The notes beneath the pieces were generated by a model that was given only the letters and a program-made list of their open reading frames with translations, made no database searches and was not told the origin of the DNA. From Thermodesulfovibrionales bacterium (GTDB taxonomy: Bacteria > Nitrospirota > Thermodesulfovibrionia > Thermodesulfovibrionales > UBA1546): 12,668 nt of DNA. The position numbers and the translations under genes are program-made. This document shows, in pieces, positions 5,868-12,483 of this stretch. Within the stretch, counting starts at the first letter, position 1; each line of letters begins with the position of its first letter. Where the stretch lies: the NCBI GenBank assembly GCA_919901705.1, contig CAKKPR010000306.1, positions 1 to 12,668 of the forward strand, given 5' to 3'.

Positions 5868-6303
5868 TATTGTAATAGACGCGAGCGTTGCCGTTAAATG
5901 GCATATAAAAGATGAATCCGAAGTTGAACAGGCCATTGAGATCCTTCTTGATTACAATTCGGGCAAGGTCGGGTTCATTGAGCCCCAACTGTTTTATTAT
6001 GAAACTTCCAATGCCGTCAATGTCGCTGTCCAGAGAAAGAGAATAACCGAGGATGAGGGCAGGGACATCATAAAGGACATGTTGGAAATTGAAATGGCGG
6101 TTGTTGATAATTTTGAGTTAATACGCAATGCCTATAGTCTTGCAAGAAAATATAACATATCAGTTTACGATGCCATTTACCTTGAAACGGCAAAAGAAAA
6201 CGGCACTCTTTTTTATACTGGCGACAGAAAATTTTATAATTCAATGAAGGGTAAAAAAGATTTTCTAAGATGGATTGGAGACTATAAGGGCATTGCCGAT
6301 TAA
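5857..6303 (+). CDS. VapC-like PIN-domain ribonuclease toxin
   Basis: A 148-aa single PIN domain. The metal-binding acids are all visible: D8 in VIDASVAVKW (6-15), E49 in YYETSNAV (47-54), D105 in VYDAIYLETA (103-112) and D123 in YTGDRKF (120-126). The family cleaves RNA, often initiator tRNA or the sarcin-ricin loop of 23S rRNA; the target here cannot be predicted. With all four acids present the toxin should be active. Its start lies inside the end of the antitoxin gene. The 3' end, AAGGGC..GCCG..GCCCTT..CGGC (6286-6319), could fold as a small pseudoknot across the stop codon. Confidence 0.92.
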   Translation: MNFNIVIDASVAVKWHIKDESEVEQAIEILLDYNSGKVGFIEPQLFYYETSNAVNVAVQRKRITEDEGRDIIKDMLEIEMAVVDNFELIRNAYSLARKYNISVYDAIYLETAKENGTLFYTGDRKFYNSMKGKKDFLRWIGDYKGIAD

Positions 6304-6369
6304 CATCGCCCTTACCGGCATGTCGAAGCCTTAGCTAAAAACTGCCCGTGATATAACTATTCTTACCGA

Positions 6370-6392
6370 TTATTTTTGTGTCAAGGGGGGAA
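6370..6392. repeat. 23-bp direct repeat, right copy, in the gap after vapC
   Basis: Identical to 5512-5534, offset by 858 bp. Here the minus-strand TTGACA has no good -10 at 17 nt (AATAGT); TATATC occurs further on. The surrounding gap 6304-6450 holds nothing else that I can identify apart from a T-rich run at 6440-6459. Confidence 0.8.
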
Positions 6393-6450
6393 AGAACTTC
6401 TGTGCTTTTGCTCTATGGACTATTGAGGCGCTGGCCCTGTTTTTTCTTTT

Positions 6451-6957
6451 TCATTTTTTTATGTCTTCTTTTATTTCCTGTGAGCTGCATTGTTGCCATG
6501 CATCCCAGCCGTCGTTTTCCAGTTCGTGAATGATTATTTTCTCTTCTTCAACATCATAAATCCAATAAGCACTATAATGTGGATTAAAAGGAATATTAAT
6601 GTAAATGAGCTTAGGATTAATCCACTTGACGGAAATAGGACGCCAATCATATTTTGGAACGCTCAGCTCAAGACTGTATTCTCGACCAACGAAAACAATT
6701 ACTGTGGAATCATCTTTTTTCCATAAGAAGTAGTAAATGCCCTCGCTTGGTGATGTCTTATGTCGTGATTCTTTAGCCGAAGGGTTCTTGACTTTTTTGA
6801 CCATGAGTAAATTTTCATCTGGAACGTCTGAAAATATCGGTTGCTGTGCTTTCAGCCTGCGAAGCCAATCACATATGCTTTCTTCAGCTTGAACAGCCGA
6901 TACAGCATTAAGAACGATCATGATGGTGAGAAGCAGTACAGGGTAGATTGTTTTCAT
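6451..6957 (-). CDS. Hypothetical exported protein
   Basis: I recognise no family. From the ATG at 6957 the product has 168 aa and begins with a clear Sec signal peptide: MKTIYP, a hydrophobic core VLLLTIMIVLNAVSA (7-21) and a likely cleavage after VQA (about residue 24). The mature part is about 144 aa, with two cysteines (in SICDW and QQCSS) that could form a disulfide, and several Trp and Tyr in beta-strand-like segments (YYFLWKKDDSTVIVFVGREY, WIYDVEEEKIIIHE). AAGG lies 8 nt before this ATG. The frame stays open for 63 codons upstream but that stretch overlaps the next gene and is not signal-like, so I rejected the longer form. It follows the 120-aa gene by 82 bp and is probably co-transcribed with it. 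Confidence 0.65.
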   Translation of the reverse strand: MKTIYPVLLLTIMIVLNAVSAVQAEESICDWLRRLKAQQPIFSDVPDENLLMVKKVKNPSAKESRHKTSPSEGIYYFLWKKDDSTVIVFVGREYSLELSVPKYDWRPISVKWINPKLIYINIPFNPHYSAYWIYDVEEEKIIIHELENDGWDAWQQCSSQEIKEDIKK

Positions 6958-6974
6958 GTTTGTTGCCTTATTCA

Positions 6975-7036
6975 TTATTGGTTCGAACGATTCAAATGAG
7001 GCGCAGGGGCACAGGCCAAAAACTGAAAACCAATAA
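6975..7036. repeat. Inverted repeat between two hypothetical genes
   Basis: TTATTGGTT (6975-6983) and AACCAATAA (7028-7036) form a perfect 9-bp inverted repeat around 44 nt that contains GGCGCAGGGGCACAGGCC. Nearly all of it lies in the 82-bp gap between the 120-aa gene and the exported-protein gene. No T tract follows, so it is not a clear terminator. Confidence 0.5.
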
Positions 7037-7039
7037 GCG

Positions 7040-7402
7040 TTATTCCCTGTCGCCTCGATTTTGTTGTTGTGCCTCGAAGTTCTTTTTAATGAAAGCCTCA
7101 ATTGATTTAAAAATGTCTCCACCGGTCTGATCAGTTTCAATTTCATTTGGCATTTCTTCCCATTTAATTATTGTTCCAGAATCTGGTATTAATGCCTTTG
7201 CCGTTATTAGAATGCCGTCCTTCCCGTCCCAAATGAATCTTACGCGATACTTCCGCTTCCCCAAAATGAGTAGCCAACTTCCAAATGAAAGCATGTCATA
7301 AGAATGTTCGTAGATTGCAATGCCATCCTCTGATAGTTTTTCAGCCAGTGAATGAACCTGCCGCGCATGCTCCAAAAAGCTATTAGCATCTTTATTTATC
7401 AT
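7040..7402 (-). CDS. Hypothetical cytoplasmic protein
   Basis: A 120-aa protein that I cannot place in a family. It starts with a helical segment (NSFLEHARQVHSLAEKLSED, 7-26), continues with a likely beta-rich centre including YRVRFIWDGKDGILITAKAL (52-71), and ends with a Gln/Arg-rich tail. No signal peptide, membrane segment or metal motif is seen. The size and the pairing with an exported protein gene 82 bp downstream would fit a cassette of accessory genes, but nothing supports a specific role. No good ribosome site is seen before the ATG at 7402, so the start is uncertain. A 16-bp inverted repeat lies 26 bp upstream. Confidence 0.55.
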   Translation of the reverse strand: MINKDANSFLEHARQVHSLAEKLSEDGIAIYEHSYDMLSFGSWLLILGKRKYRVRFIWDGKDGILITAKALIPDSGTIIKWEEMPNEIETDQTGGDIFKSIEAFIKKNFEAQQQNRGDRE

Positions 7403-7427
7403 TTAATTTGTAGGCACAACAATTACT

Positions 7428-7443
7428 ATACGAACTGTCGTAT
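7428..7443. promoter_or_regulatory. Operator-like inverted repeat; note on the gap 7403-7621
   Basis: ATACGA-ACTG-TCGTAT is a perfect 6-bp inverted repeat just upstream of the 120-aa minus-strand gene, and overlaps a possible -10 TATAGT on the minus strand. It could be a repressor site. TCGTAT occurs once more at 7534-7539. The rest of 7403-7621 contains only a 34-codon plus-strand frame (7490-7594) that I could not support. Confidence 0.3.
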
Positions 7444-7621
7444 TTTTCTAAAACTGTCTAAAATATAGCATATCCGAAAGATTTTTCAAATGGAGAAATC
7501 GCATAAAATCAATGCGGGATATTTTCACTATGTCGTATTCTATGATATTATGGATAAAAAACTAAATGGCGGAAAATATGGCAAAATCGTCTGACGCTAA
7601 CAAAGAGACACTCCCTGACAT

Positions 7622-7780
7622 TCAGCTTGTCTTGACGGAGCGGCGACTATATTTTCTTATGGACTTAACAGCATTATCAATTTTCTGTTCGCTTAGACCT
7701 GCTTTTTTAGCAGCTATTCGCACAGCAGAAAGCGCATTGTCGAATTTTTTTGTCCAGTTTTTTCCTTTAGCCGAAGTCAT
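7622..7780 (-). CDS. Small basic protein, orphan antitoxin-like
   Basis: A 52-aa ORF beginning MTSAKGKNWTKKFDNALSAV and continuing with RIAAKKAGLSEQKIDNAV before a basic SIRKYSRRS tail. The ATG at 7780 has a good ribosome site (GAGAGGAG, about 4 nt spacing). The product is rich in Lys/Arg and predicted to be helical, like small DNA-binding proteins or antitoxins, but I recognise no family and no toxin gene follows it. A -35-like CCCCTTGACT lies upstream (7839-7830) without a convincing -10 at the right distance. A plus-strand frame (7566-7796) covers the same DNA; the ribosome site and composition favour the minus strand. Confidence 0.45.
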   Translation of the reverse strand: MTSAKGKNWTKKFDNALSAVRIAAKKAGLSEQKIDNAVKSIRKYSRRSVKTS

Positions 7781-7848
7781 CGTTCTCCTCTCTTAATCTG
7801 TATTTTAGATTTCCTTAATTTAAGAGAAAAGTCAAGGGGAACTTTGTT

Positions 7849-7998
7849 TCACCCCCAACGTCTGCCGGACAATCCCATGTTATAATTCTTCAGGTGATTC
7901 TCGTGGACACTATCGAAAAACTTAAAATCCTCTCTTATTTTTCCCTTTTCAAATATTTCGAGAAATTCTCTGACATTCACAAGCCTGTCTTCTAATCT
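7849..7998 (-). pseudogene. Possible 3' remnant of an unidentified gene, interrupted by a repeat element
   Basis: On the minus strand 49 codons end at a TGA at 7849. The residues look protein-like (LVNVREFLEIFEKGKIREDF followed by KFFDSVHENH) and end NYNMGLSGRRWG. The open frame continues upstream only into the 138-bp repeat element at 7999-8136, where the residues become the Arg/Ser/Pro-rich string usual when such repeats are translated. The simplest reading is that a gene lost its 5' part where the element now lies. Family not recognised. Confidence 0.3.
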
Positions 7999-8136
7999 TG
8001 TCATTCCGGCTTGCCCCGTGCGAAGATTTGCTTCTATCGGGGCTTGTCCGGTCATCCTCGGCGACTCGGTGGGGCGAGAATCTTTCTGATTGCCCTCCAG
8101 AAGGATTCCCGACGCGCTTCTCTTGCGGGAATGACA
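7999..8136. repeat. 138-bp dispersed-type element with inverted ends
   Basis: The ends are imperfect inverted repeats: TGTCATTCCGGCTTG at the left and, read on the other strand, TGTCATTCCCGCAAG at the right. Inside, GAATCCTTCTG and CAGAAAGATTC (minus strand) form another inverted repeat. TGTCATTCCCGC-type palindromic repeats are widespread and multicopy in many bacterial genomes and carry no transposase. It sits between the gene remnant and the serA promoter region. Only one copy is in this window, so the multicopy nature is inferred. Confidence 0.65.
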
Positions 8137-8178
8137 GCAAAAGAAGTTATTCCTGTCTGCCATTGCAGCACAAAGCCC

Positions 8179-8208
8179 TTGTCAAGGTTTTTATGGCTGT
8201 GTTATCCT
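8179..8208 (+). promoter_or_regulatory. Possible serA promoter
   Basis: TTGTCA (8179-8184) and TATCCT (8203-8208), 18-nt spacing, lie about 38-67 nt before the serA start. Both boxes are partial matches. It lies just right of the 138-bp repeat element. Confidence 0.3.
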
Positions 8209-8245
8209 TTAAGGGTTTGAAAGACTGTAGAATTCTGGAGGAAAG

Positions 8246-9826
8246 ATGAAGGTTCTGGTAAGCGACAAGATCTCGGACAAAGGTGTCGAGATACTTAAAA
8301 AAGCAGGGTTAACAGTTGATGTGAAGACAGGGATGAAGCCGGATGAGCTCAAGGCATGTATCGGTGAATATCACGGGCTTGTAATAAGGAGCGCAACAAA
8401 GGTCACGGCAGATATCATTGATGCCGCTAAAAGCCTGAAGGTCATTGGCAGGGCCGGCTCCGGCCTTGATAATGTGGATAAGGCAGCAGCATCTAAAAAA
8501 GGCATTGTTGTGATGAATACTCCCGGCGGGAATACGATAACAACGGCAGAGCATACAATTGCCATGTTATTTGCGCTTGCAAGGATGATACCGCAGGCAA
8601 CTGCCTCCATGAAGGCAGGCCAATGGGAAAAGAAGAAGTTTATGGGAGTTGAGCTTTTTAACAAGACCCTCGGCATTGTAGGCCTTGGAAATATAGGCAA
8701 TCAGGTTGCAAAGAAGGCGCAGGGCCTTGAGATGATGGTTATAGCATATGACCCGTTTTTGAGCGAAGACAGGGCAAAGGCGCTTGGAATTGAAAAGGTT
8801 GAACTTCCCGAGCTTTTCAGCAGGGCGGATTTTATCACAATACATACCCCGATGACTCCGGAGACAAAAAATCTGATTAATGCAGAGACTATCAGGAAGA
8901 TGAAGGACGGCGTAAGGATTATCAATTGTGCAAGGGGCGGGATAGTTAATGAAAAAGATTTATATGAAGCGCTGAAAAGCGGCAAGGTTGCCGGAGCAGC
9001 CCTTGATGTTTTTGAAAAAGAACCTGCAGGGCCGGATAATCCATTGCTTGGCCTTGATAACGTCATATGCACGCCGCATCTGGGCGCAGCAACAGAAGAG
9101 GCGCAGGAGAATGTTGCGATTGCAGTAGCAGAGCAGATAGCAGACTACCTTGTCAGGGGGACAATCAGAAATGCCGTAAACTTCCCGTCAATACCTGCAG
9201 ACCAGGTGGCAAGGCTTCAGCCATATCTTAGTCTTGCTGAGAAACTTGGAAGTTTTGCTGCCCAGATCTATGAGGGGGGCATTACAGGCGTAACAATAGA
9301 ATATCTGGGTGAAGCAGCAGAATTGAACACAGCCCCTGTTACTATTGCAGCCCTTAAAGGACTGCTAACCCCTATTCTTGAAGAGACAGTTAATTTCGTG
9401 AATGCCCCTTTTATTGCCAAGGAGCGCGGGATAGAAGTTAAGGAGACAAAAAGCGATGATGCCGGCGATTATCAGAGCATTCTTGCATTGAGGATAAAGA
9501 CAAAAGAGAAAGAGAGATACTTTGCAGGAACCCTGTTCAGCAAAAAAGATCCGAGGATTGTGCGGATTGACAGCTTTGCAGTGGAGATAGTGCCTGAAGG
9601 AATAATGCTCATGATATACAATAATGATAAGCCGGGTGTGATAGGGAATCTCGGCTCATTCTTTGGCAAAAACAATATAAACATAGCGCGTATGTATTTT
9701 GGAAGAGAGAGCGCCGGAGGCATGGCAATTTCTGTGATGAGTATTGACAGCCCCATTACACCCGGCAATCTGGAAGAGATAAAAAAGATGCCGAATGTCC
9801 TCTCTGCAAAACTGCTGAACCTTTAA
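8246..9826 (+). CDS. serA: D-3-phosphoglycerate dehydrogenase, long form with ACT domain
   Basis: Catalyses the first step of the phosphorylated serine pathway, oxidising 3-phosphoglycerate to 3-phosphohydroxypyruvate with NAD+. At 526 aa it is the long type found in many bacteria. Seen in order: N-terminal substrate-domain half, Rossmann domain with GLGNIG (146-151) and acidic D169 in IAYDP, the catalytic Arg R230 in NCARGG, E259 in DVFEKEP, H278 in TPHLGAAT, an intervening (ASB-like) domain about 300-450, and a C-terminal ACT domain from about 453 (MLMIYNNDKPGVIGNLGSFF). The ACT domain commonly senses L-serine. A strong ribosome site GGAGGAAAG precedes the ATG. It is followed by purA after 29 bp, so they are probably co-transcribed. 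Confidence 0.97.
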   Translation: MKVLVSDKISDKGVEILKKAGLTVDVKTGMKPDELKACIGEYHGLVIRSATKVTADIIDAAKSLKVIGRAGSGLDNVDKAAASKKGIVVMNTPGGNTITTAEHTIAMLFALARMIPQATASMKAGQWEKKKFMGVELFNKTLGIVGLGNIGNQVAKKAQGLEMMVIAYDPFLSEDRAKALGIEKVELPELFSRADFITIHTPMTPETKNLINAETIRKMKDGVRIINCARGGIVNEKDLYEALKSGKVAGAALDVFEKEPAGPDNPLLGLDNVICTPHLGAATEEAQENVAIAVAEQIADYLVRGTIRNAVNFPSIPADQVARLQPYLSLAEKLGSFAAQIYEGGITGVTIEYLGEAAELNTAPVTIAALKGLLTPILEETVNFVNAPFIAKERGIEVKETKSDDAGDYQSILALRIKTKEKERYFAGTLFSKKDPRIVRIDSFAVEIVPEGIMLMIYNNDKPGVIGNLGSFFGKNNINIARMYFGRESAGGMAISVMSIDSPITPGNLEEIKKMPNVLSAKLLNL

Positions 9827-9855
9827 TTAAATTAAATAAGTGAAGAGGTAAGAAA

Positions 9856-11142
9856 ATGGCTGTTATAGTTATTGTTGGCGCCCAGTGGGGCGATGAAGGC
9901 AAGGGAAAGATTGTTGATGTGCTCACGGAAAAGGCTGATGGCGTAGCAAGGTATCAGGGAGGTCACAATGCAGGCCATACTGTTGTAATAAAAAATGAAA
10001 AGTTTGTGCTGCATATTATTCCGTCAGGGATCCTCCATAAAGGGAAGACTTGCATAATAGGCAACGGCGTGGTTGTGGACCCTGCATTTCTTATTGAAGA
10101 GATAGACGAGTTAAAGAAAAGGGGCATAGAGGTAGGGGAAAATCTTTTTTTAAGCAAGAACGCTCATCTCATAATGCCTTACCATACTGCAATTGAAAGA
10201 GAACAGGAAAGGCTTAAGGGTTCAAAAAAAATAGGCACAACAGGCAGGGGCATCGGGCCTGCTTATGTTGATAAAATAGCAAGGACAGGCCTGAGGGTAG
10301 GAGACCTTCTTTATCCTGAGGTATTCAGGGAAAAGCTGAAAATTAATCTCTCAAGTGTAAATAATCTTCTCAAGGCTCTTTATAATGCCGGAGGATTTGA
10401 TTTGGAAAATGTGTATAAAGAGTACATGGGGTATGCGGACAGGCTTTCAGGGCATATTGCCGATACAGACGTTATTATCAATAAGATGATTGATGAAAAT
10501 AAGAATATGGTGCTTGAAGGCGCTCAGGGCACTTTGCTTGATGTGGACCACGGCACATATCCTTATGTTACATCCTCCAGCGCCAGCGCCGGCGGCGCAT
10601 GCACAGGACTCGGCGTCGGGCCTACAAAGATAACAAAGGTTATAGGCGTTGTTAAGGCATACACTACAAGGGTGGGCGAGGGGCCCTTCCCGACTGAGAT
10701 AAAAGATTCCCTTGGAGAAAAAATCAGGGAAAAAGGCGGCGAGTACGGCGCAACCACAGGCAGGCCGAGGAGATGCGGATGGCTCGATATGGTGGCGCTG
10801 AAATATTCCATAAGGGTGAATGGATTCACCGGGCTTGTAATAACAAAACTTGATATCCTTGACGGACTTGAAAAGATCAGGATGTGCACCTCATATAAAT
10901 GTGATGGCATACTCCATGAAGAATTTCCAAAAGAGCTGAGCGTGCTGGAAAGATGCGAGCCTGTTTATGAAGAGGTCGCGGGCTGGAAAGAGAATACAAG
11001 CGGCATAAAGAATTTTGAAAAACTTCCGGGGGCGGCCTGGGAGTATATCAGAAAGATAGAGAGTATGCTCAACACCAAGATTCAGATTATCTCTTCGGGT
11101 CAGAAGAGGGATGAACTTATCATGCTGCATGAGCCGTTCTGA
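9856..11142 (+). CDS. purA: Adenylosuccinate synthetase
   Basis: Joins IMP and aspartate with GTP hydrolysis to adenylosuccinate, the first committed step to AMP. The 428-aa length is normal. The GTP-binding start GAQWGDEGKGK (8-18) holds the catalytic D13, and GGHNAGHT (35-42) the catalytic H41; further conserved segments are GTTGRGIGPAY, LEGAQGTLLDVDHGTYPYVT (shown in full length of 20) and TTGRPRRCGWLD. The ribosome site is AGAGGTAAG. It lies 29 bp after serA and its TGA overlaps the ATG of the PilZ gene by one base, so translational coupling is likely. Enzyme is cytosolic. Confidence 0.98.
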   Translation: MAVIVIVGAQWGDEGKGKIVDVLTEKADGVARYQGGHNAGHTVVIKNEKFVLHIIPSGILHKGKTCIIGNGVVVDPAFLIEEIDELKKRGIEVGENLFLSKNAHLIMPYHTAIEREQERLKGSKKIGTTGRGIGPAYVDKIARTGLRVGDLLYPEVFREKLKINLSSVNNLLKALYNAGGFDLENVYKEYMGYADRLSGHIADTDVIINKMIDENKNMVLEGAQGTLLDVDHGTYPYVTSSSASAGGACTGLGVGPTKITKVIGVVKAYTTRVGEGPFPTEIKDSLGEKIREKGGEYGATTGRPRRCGWLDMVALKYSIRVNGFTGLVITKLDILDGLEKIRMCTSYKCDGILHEEFPKELSVLERCEPVYEEVAGWKENTSGIKNFEKLPGAAWEYIRKIESMLNTKIQIISSGQKRDELIMLHEPF

Positions 11143-11627
11143 TGTCAAAAAGGCAGTTCAACCGCCACACAAAAAGACTTGAAACTGTATTCGTGACAGG
11201 CACAGACAGATACAGTGGAATAACGAGTGACGTTTCCGATGGCGGGTTATTTATAAGAACCAGGAATCCTTTTGCTCCTGGAAGCATACTTGGCATAGAG
11301 ATTTATTTGCCTGACGGTAAAACTTCAAAGCTGAAAGGAAGAGTGAAAAGGGCCATAAAAACCCAAATCGCCGTCCTTAAAAATGGCATGGGCATCGAGT
11401 TGATAGAAAAAGATTCAAATTATATAAACTTTGTCAAGGGAATCAGGGATAGTGAAAACGGGGAGACCGCATCTAATGCAGGCAAAAATCATGAGCCTCT
11501 TCCGGCACATCTCATAATAGCCTGTGCGAACTGCAGGGCCAAGAACAAAGTTGCAAGGGAAAAACTTTCACTCAACCCAAGGTGCGGCAAGTGTGGGACG
11601 TCATTAAGAGCAGAGGATATAGCTTAG
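11142..11627 (+). CDS. PilZ domain protein with C-terminal zinc ribbon
   Basis: A 161-aa protein. The N-terminal PilZ domain (about 1-100) has both c-di-GMP contact motifs: R8-x3-R12 in RHTKR and D30-x-S32-x2-G35 in DVSDGG, so it should bind the dinucleotide. After a linker (about 101-124) come four cysteines C128-x2-C131 and C148-x2-C151 with the spacing of a zinc ribbon (CANCRAKNK, CGKCGTSL), similar to the N-terminal zinc finger of thioredoxin-2-like and MJ0042-type proteins. The output of such a fusion is unknown; the ribbon may bind protein or nucleic acid. It starts within the purA stop codon (TGATG) and overlaps the next gene by 37 bp. Cytosolic, no signal peptide. Confidence 0.88.
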   Translation: MSKRQFNRHTKRLETVFVTGTDRYSGITSDVSDGGLFIRTRNPFAPGSILGIEIYLPDGKTSKLKGRVKRAIKTQIAVLKNGMGIELIEKDSNYINFVKGIRDSENGETASNAGKNHEPLPAHLIIACANCRAKNKVAREKLSLNPRCGKCGTSLRAEDIA

Positions 11628-12316
11628 CCTCAGGGCTCTTAAATTCAATTTACCCTTCAATATGCCCCTTGTGCAAGAAGCATTCTGACAGTTATTCTCA
11701 TTCTCCAATATGCAAAAGCTGCTGGGAAGGGATTGAGCGATATTCAGGGCCTTCATGCAGAATATGCGCAACTCCTTTCGTATCGGAATATGCGACTATA
11801 TGCAAGGAGTGCATGAAGAATGAACCTCCATTTTCTGTGGTGTTGAATTACGGGATTTACTCCGGCGCTCTGGCAGAGGCAATCCATCAGATGAAGTTCT
11901 ATGGAGTAAGAAGGCTTGCAGCGCCCTTGGGGAAACTGCTTTTAATGCTTGAAATACCTGAATACGACGCTATAGTTCCTGTTCCTCTAAGCAGGAAGGG
12001 GTTGAGAGAAAGGGGATTTAATCAGACGCTTCTTGTGTCAAGGGTGCTTTCAAAAGAATTAAAAATCCCATTGCATATTGATATGCTCTTCAAGAGAAAA
12101 GACACGCCCCCGCAGATCGGGCTCAATGCAAAAGGACGCATGAAAAATATTAAGGGCGCGTTTGAGGTCAATGGCAAGATAAATAACCTGAGGCTTCTAT
12201 TATTTGATGATGTGATGACAACAGGCGCGACAGCAAGGGAGTGCTCAAAAACACTAATCAAGGCCGGCGCAAAAGAGGTGGTTGTGATTACACTTGCGCG
12301 GTCGAGCATGGTGTGA
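11591..12316 (+). CDS. ComF-family phosphoribosyltransferase-like protein
   Basis: A 241-aa ComF/GntX-type protein. The N-terminal part carries four CxxC pairs (C25/C28, C41/C44, C56/C59, C71/C74), enough for two zinc sites. The phosphoribosyltransferase domain follows, with VPVPLSRKGLRERGFNQ (129-145) and the PRPP loop LLFDDVMTTGAT (203-214). ComF proteins are needed for DNA uptake in transformable bacteria, but homologues occur in many others, with no proven enzymatic reaction. Start: GTG at 11591 has AAGG eight bases upstream; a GTG three codons earlier (11582) is also possible. It overlaps the PilZ gene by 37 bp and ends 17 bp before a 123-bp inverted-repeat element, so it is probably the last gene of the serA-purA-PilZ unit. 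Confidence 0.93.
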   Translation: MWDVIKSRGYSLASGLLNSIYPSICPLCKKHSDSYSHSPICKSCWEGIERYSGPSCRICATPFVSEYATICKECMKNEPPFSVVLNYGIYSGALAEAIHQMKFYGVRRLAAPLGKLLLMLEIPEYDAIVPVPLSRKGLRERGFNQTLLVSRVLSKELKIPLHIDMLFKRKDTPPQIGLNAKGRMKNIKGAFEVNGKINNLRLLLFDDVMTTGATARECSKTLIKAGAKEVVVITLARSSMV

Positions 12317-12333
12317 ATTCGAGATTTAGCGAC

Positions 12334-12456
12334 AATAGGATAAGCCTCTCGCTCATTCTCGGGCTTCGCCCTCCGAGGTTTTGCCTCGCCTTTATTATCT
12401 GATTTTTTTACTGTAGGAATTGCGTGGAAAAAAGCCGCTGCGAGACTTATCCTATT
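12334..12456. repeat. 123-bp inverted-repeat element, copy 2
   Basis: The arms are AATAGGATAAG-CC-TCTCGC (12334-12352) and GCGAGA-CTTATCCTATT (12440-12456), 11 plus 6 bp with a 2-nt bulge. Inside is TCGCTCATTCTCGG (12349-12362 region), a small hairpin, CTCCGAGG, and later AAAAGCCGCT; these match copy 1 at 5205-5327, while the arms do not. Length is identical (123 bp) and orientation is the same. It fills most of the gap between the comF-like gene and the restriction gene, and its right arm covers the -35 region of the latter. Confidence 0.75.
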
Positions 12457-12467
12457 ATCTGCCGTTA

Positions 12468-12476
12468 TGCTATAAT
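12468..12476 (+). promoter_or_regulatory. Extended -10 promoter for the restriction-modification gene
   Basis: TGCTATAAT is a perfect extended -10 box and ends only 7 nt before the ATG at 12484, with no ribosome site in between. The transcript would start on or next to the start codon, so the message should be leaderless. Confidence 0.55.
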
Positions 12477-12483
12477 CTGCGAA

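Noticed and set aside
5523..5936. 137-aa minus-strand ORF overlapping the vapB-like gene
   Set aside because: Antisense to a well-supported antitoxin gene and without recognisable protein features.
6975..7036. Integron attC site
   Set aside because: The inverted repeat lacks the R-Y-Y-Y-A-A-C and G-T-T-R-R-R-Y core boxes in the required order, and no integrase is present.
6958..7146. 63-codon N-terminal extension of the exported protein
   Set aside because: Overlaps the upstream gene by over 100 bp, and the signal peptide and ribosome site fit the ATG at 6957.
7490..7594. 34-codon plus-strand frame MEKSHKINAGYFHYVVFYDI...
   Set aside because: It looks protein-like but has no ribosome site or partner gene and I recognise nothing; it may be a remnant, but support is too weak.
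7566..7796. 76-aa plus-strand ORF
   Set aside because: Antisense to the 52-aa minus-strand ORF, which has a better ribosome site and more natural composition.
7878..7886. Plus-strand extended -10 TGTTATAAT as a serA promoter
   Set aside because: It lies about 360 bp upstream of serA, inside a likely coding remnant and before the repeat element; no -35 is seen.
7849..8163. 104-aa minus-strand ORF as an intact gene
   Set aside because: Its first half is the translation of the 138-bp inverted-end repeat (Arg/Ser/Pro-rich string), so only the last 49 codons may be real.
10563..10910. 115-aa minus-strand ORF
   Set aside because: Antisense shadow within purA, no ribosome site or domain.
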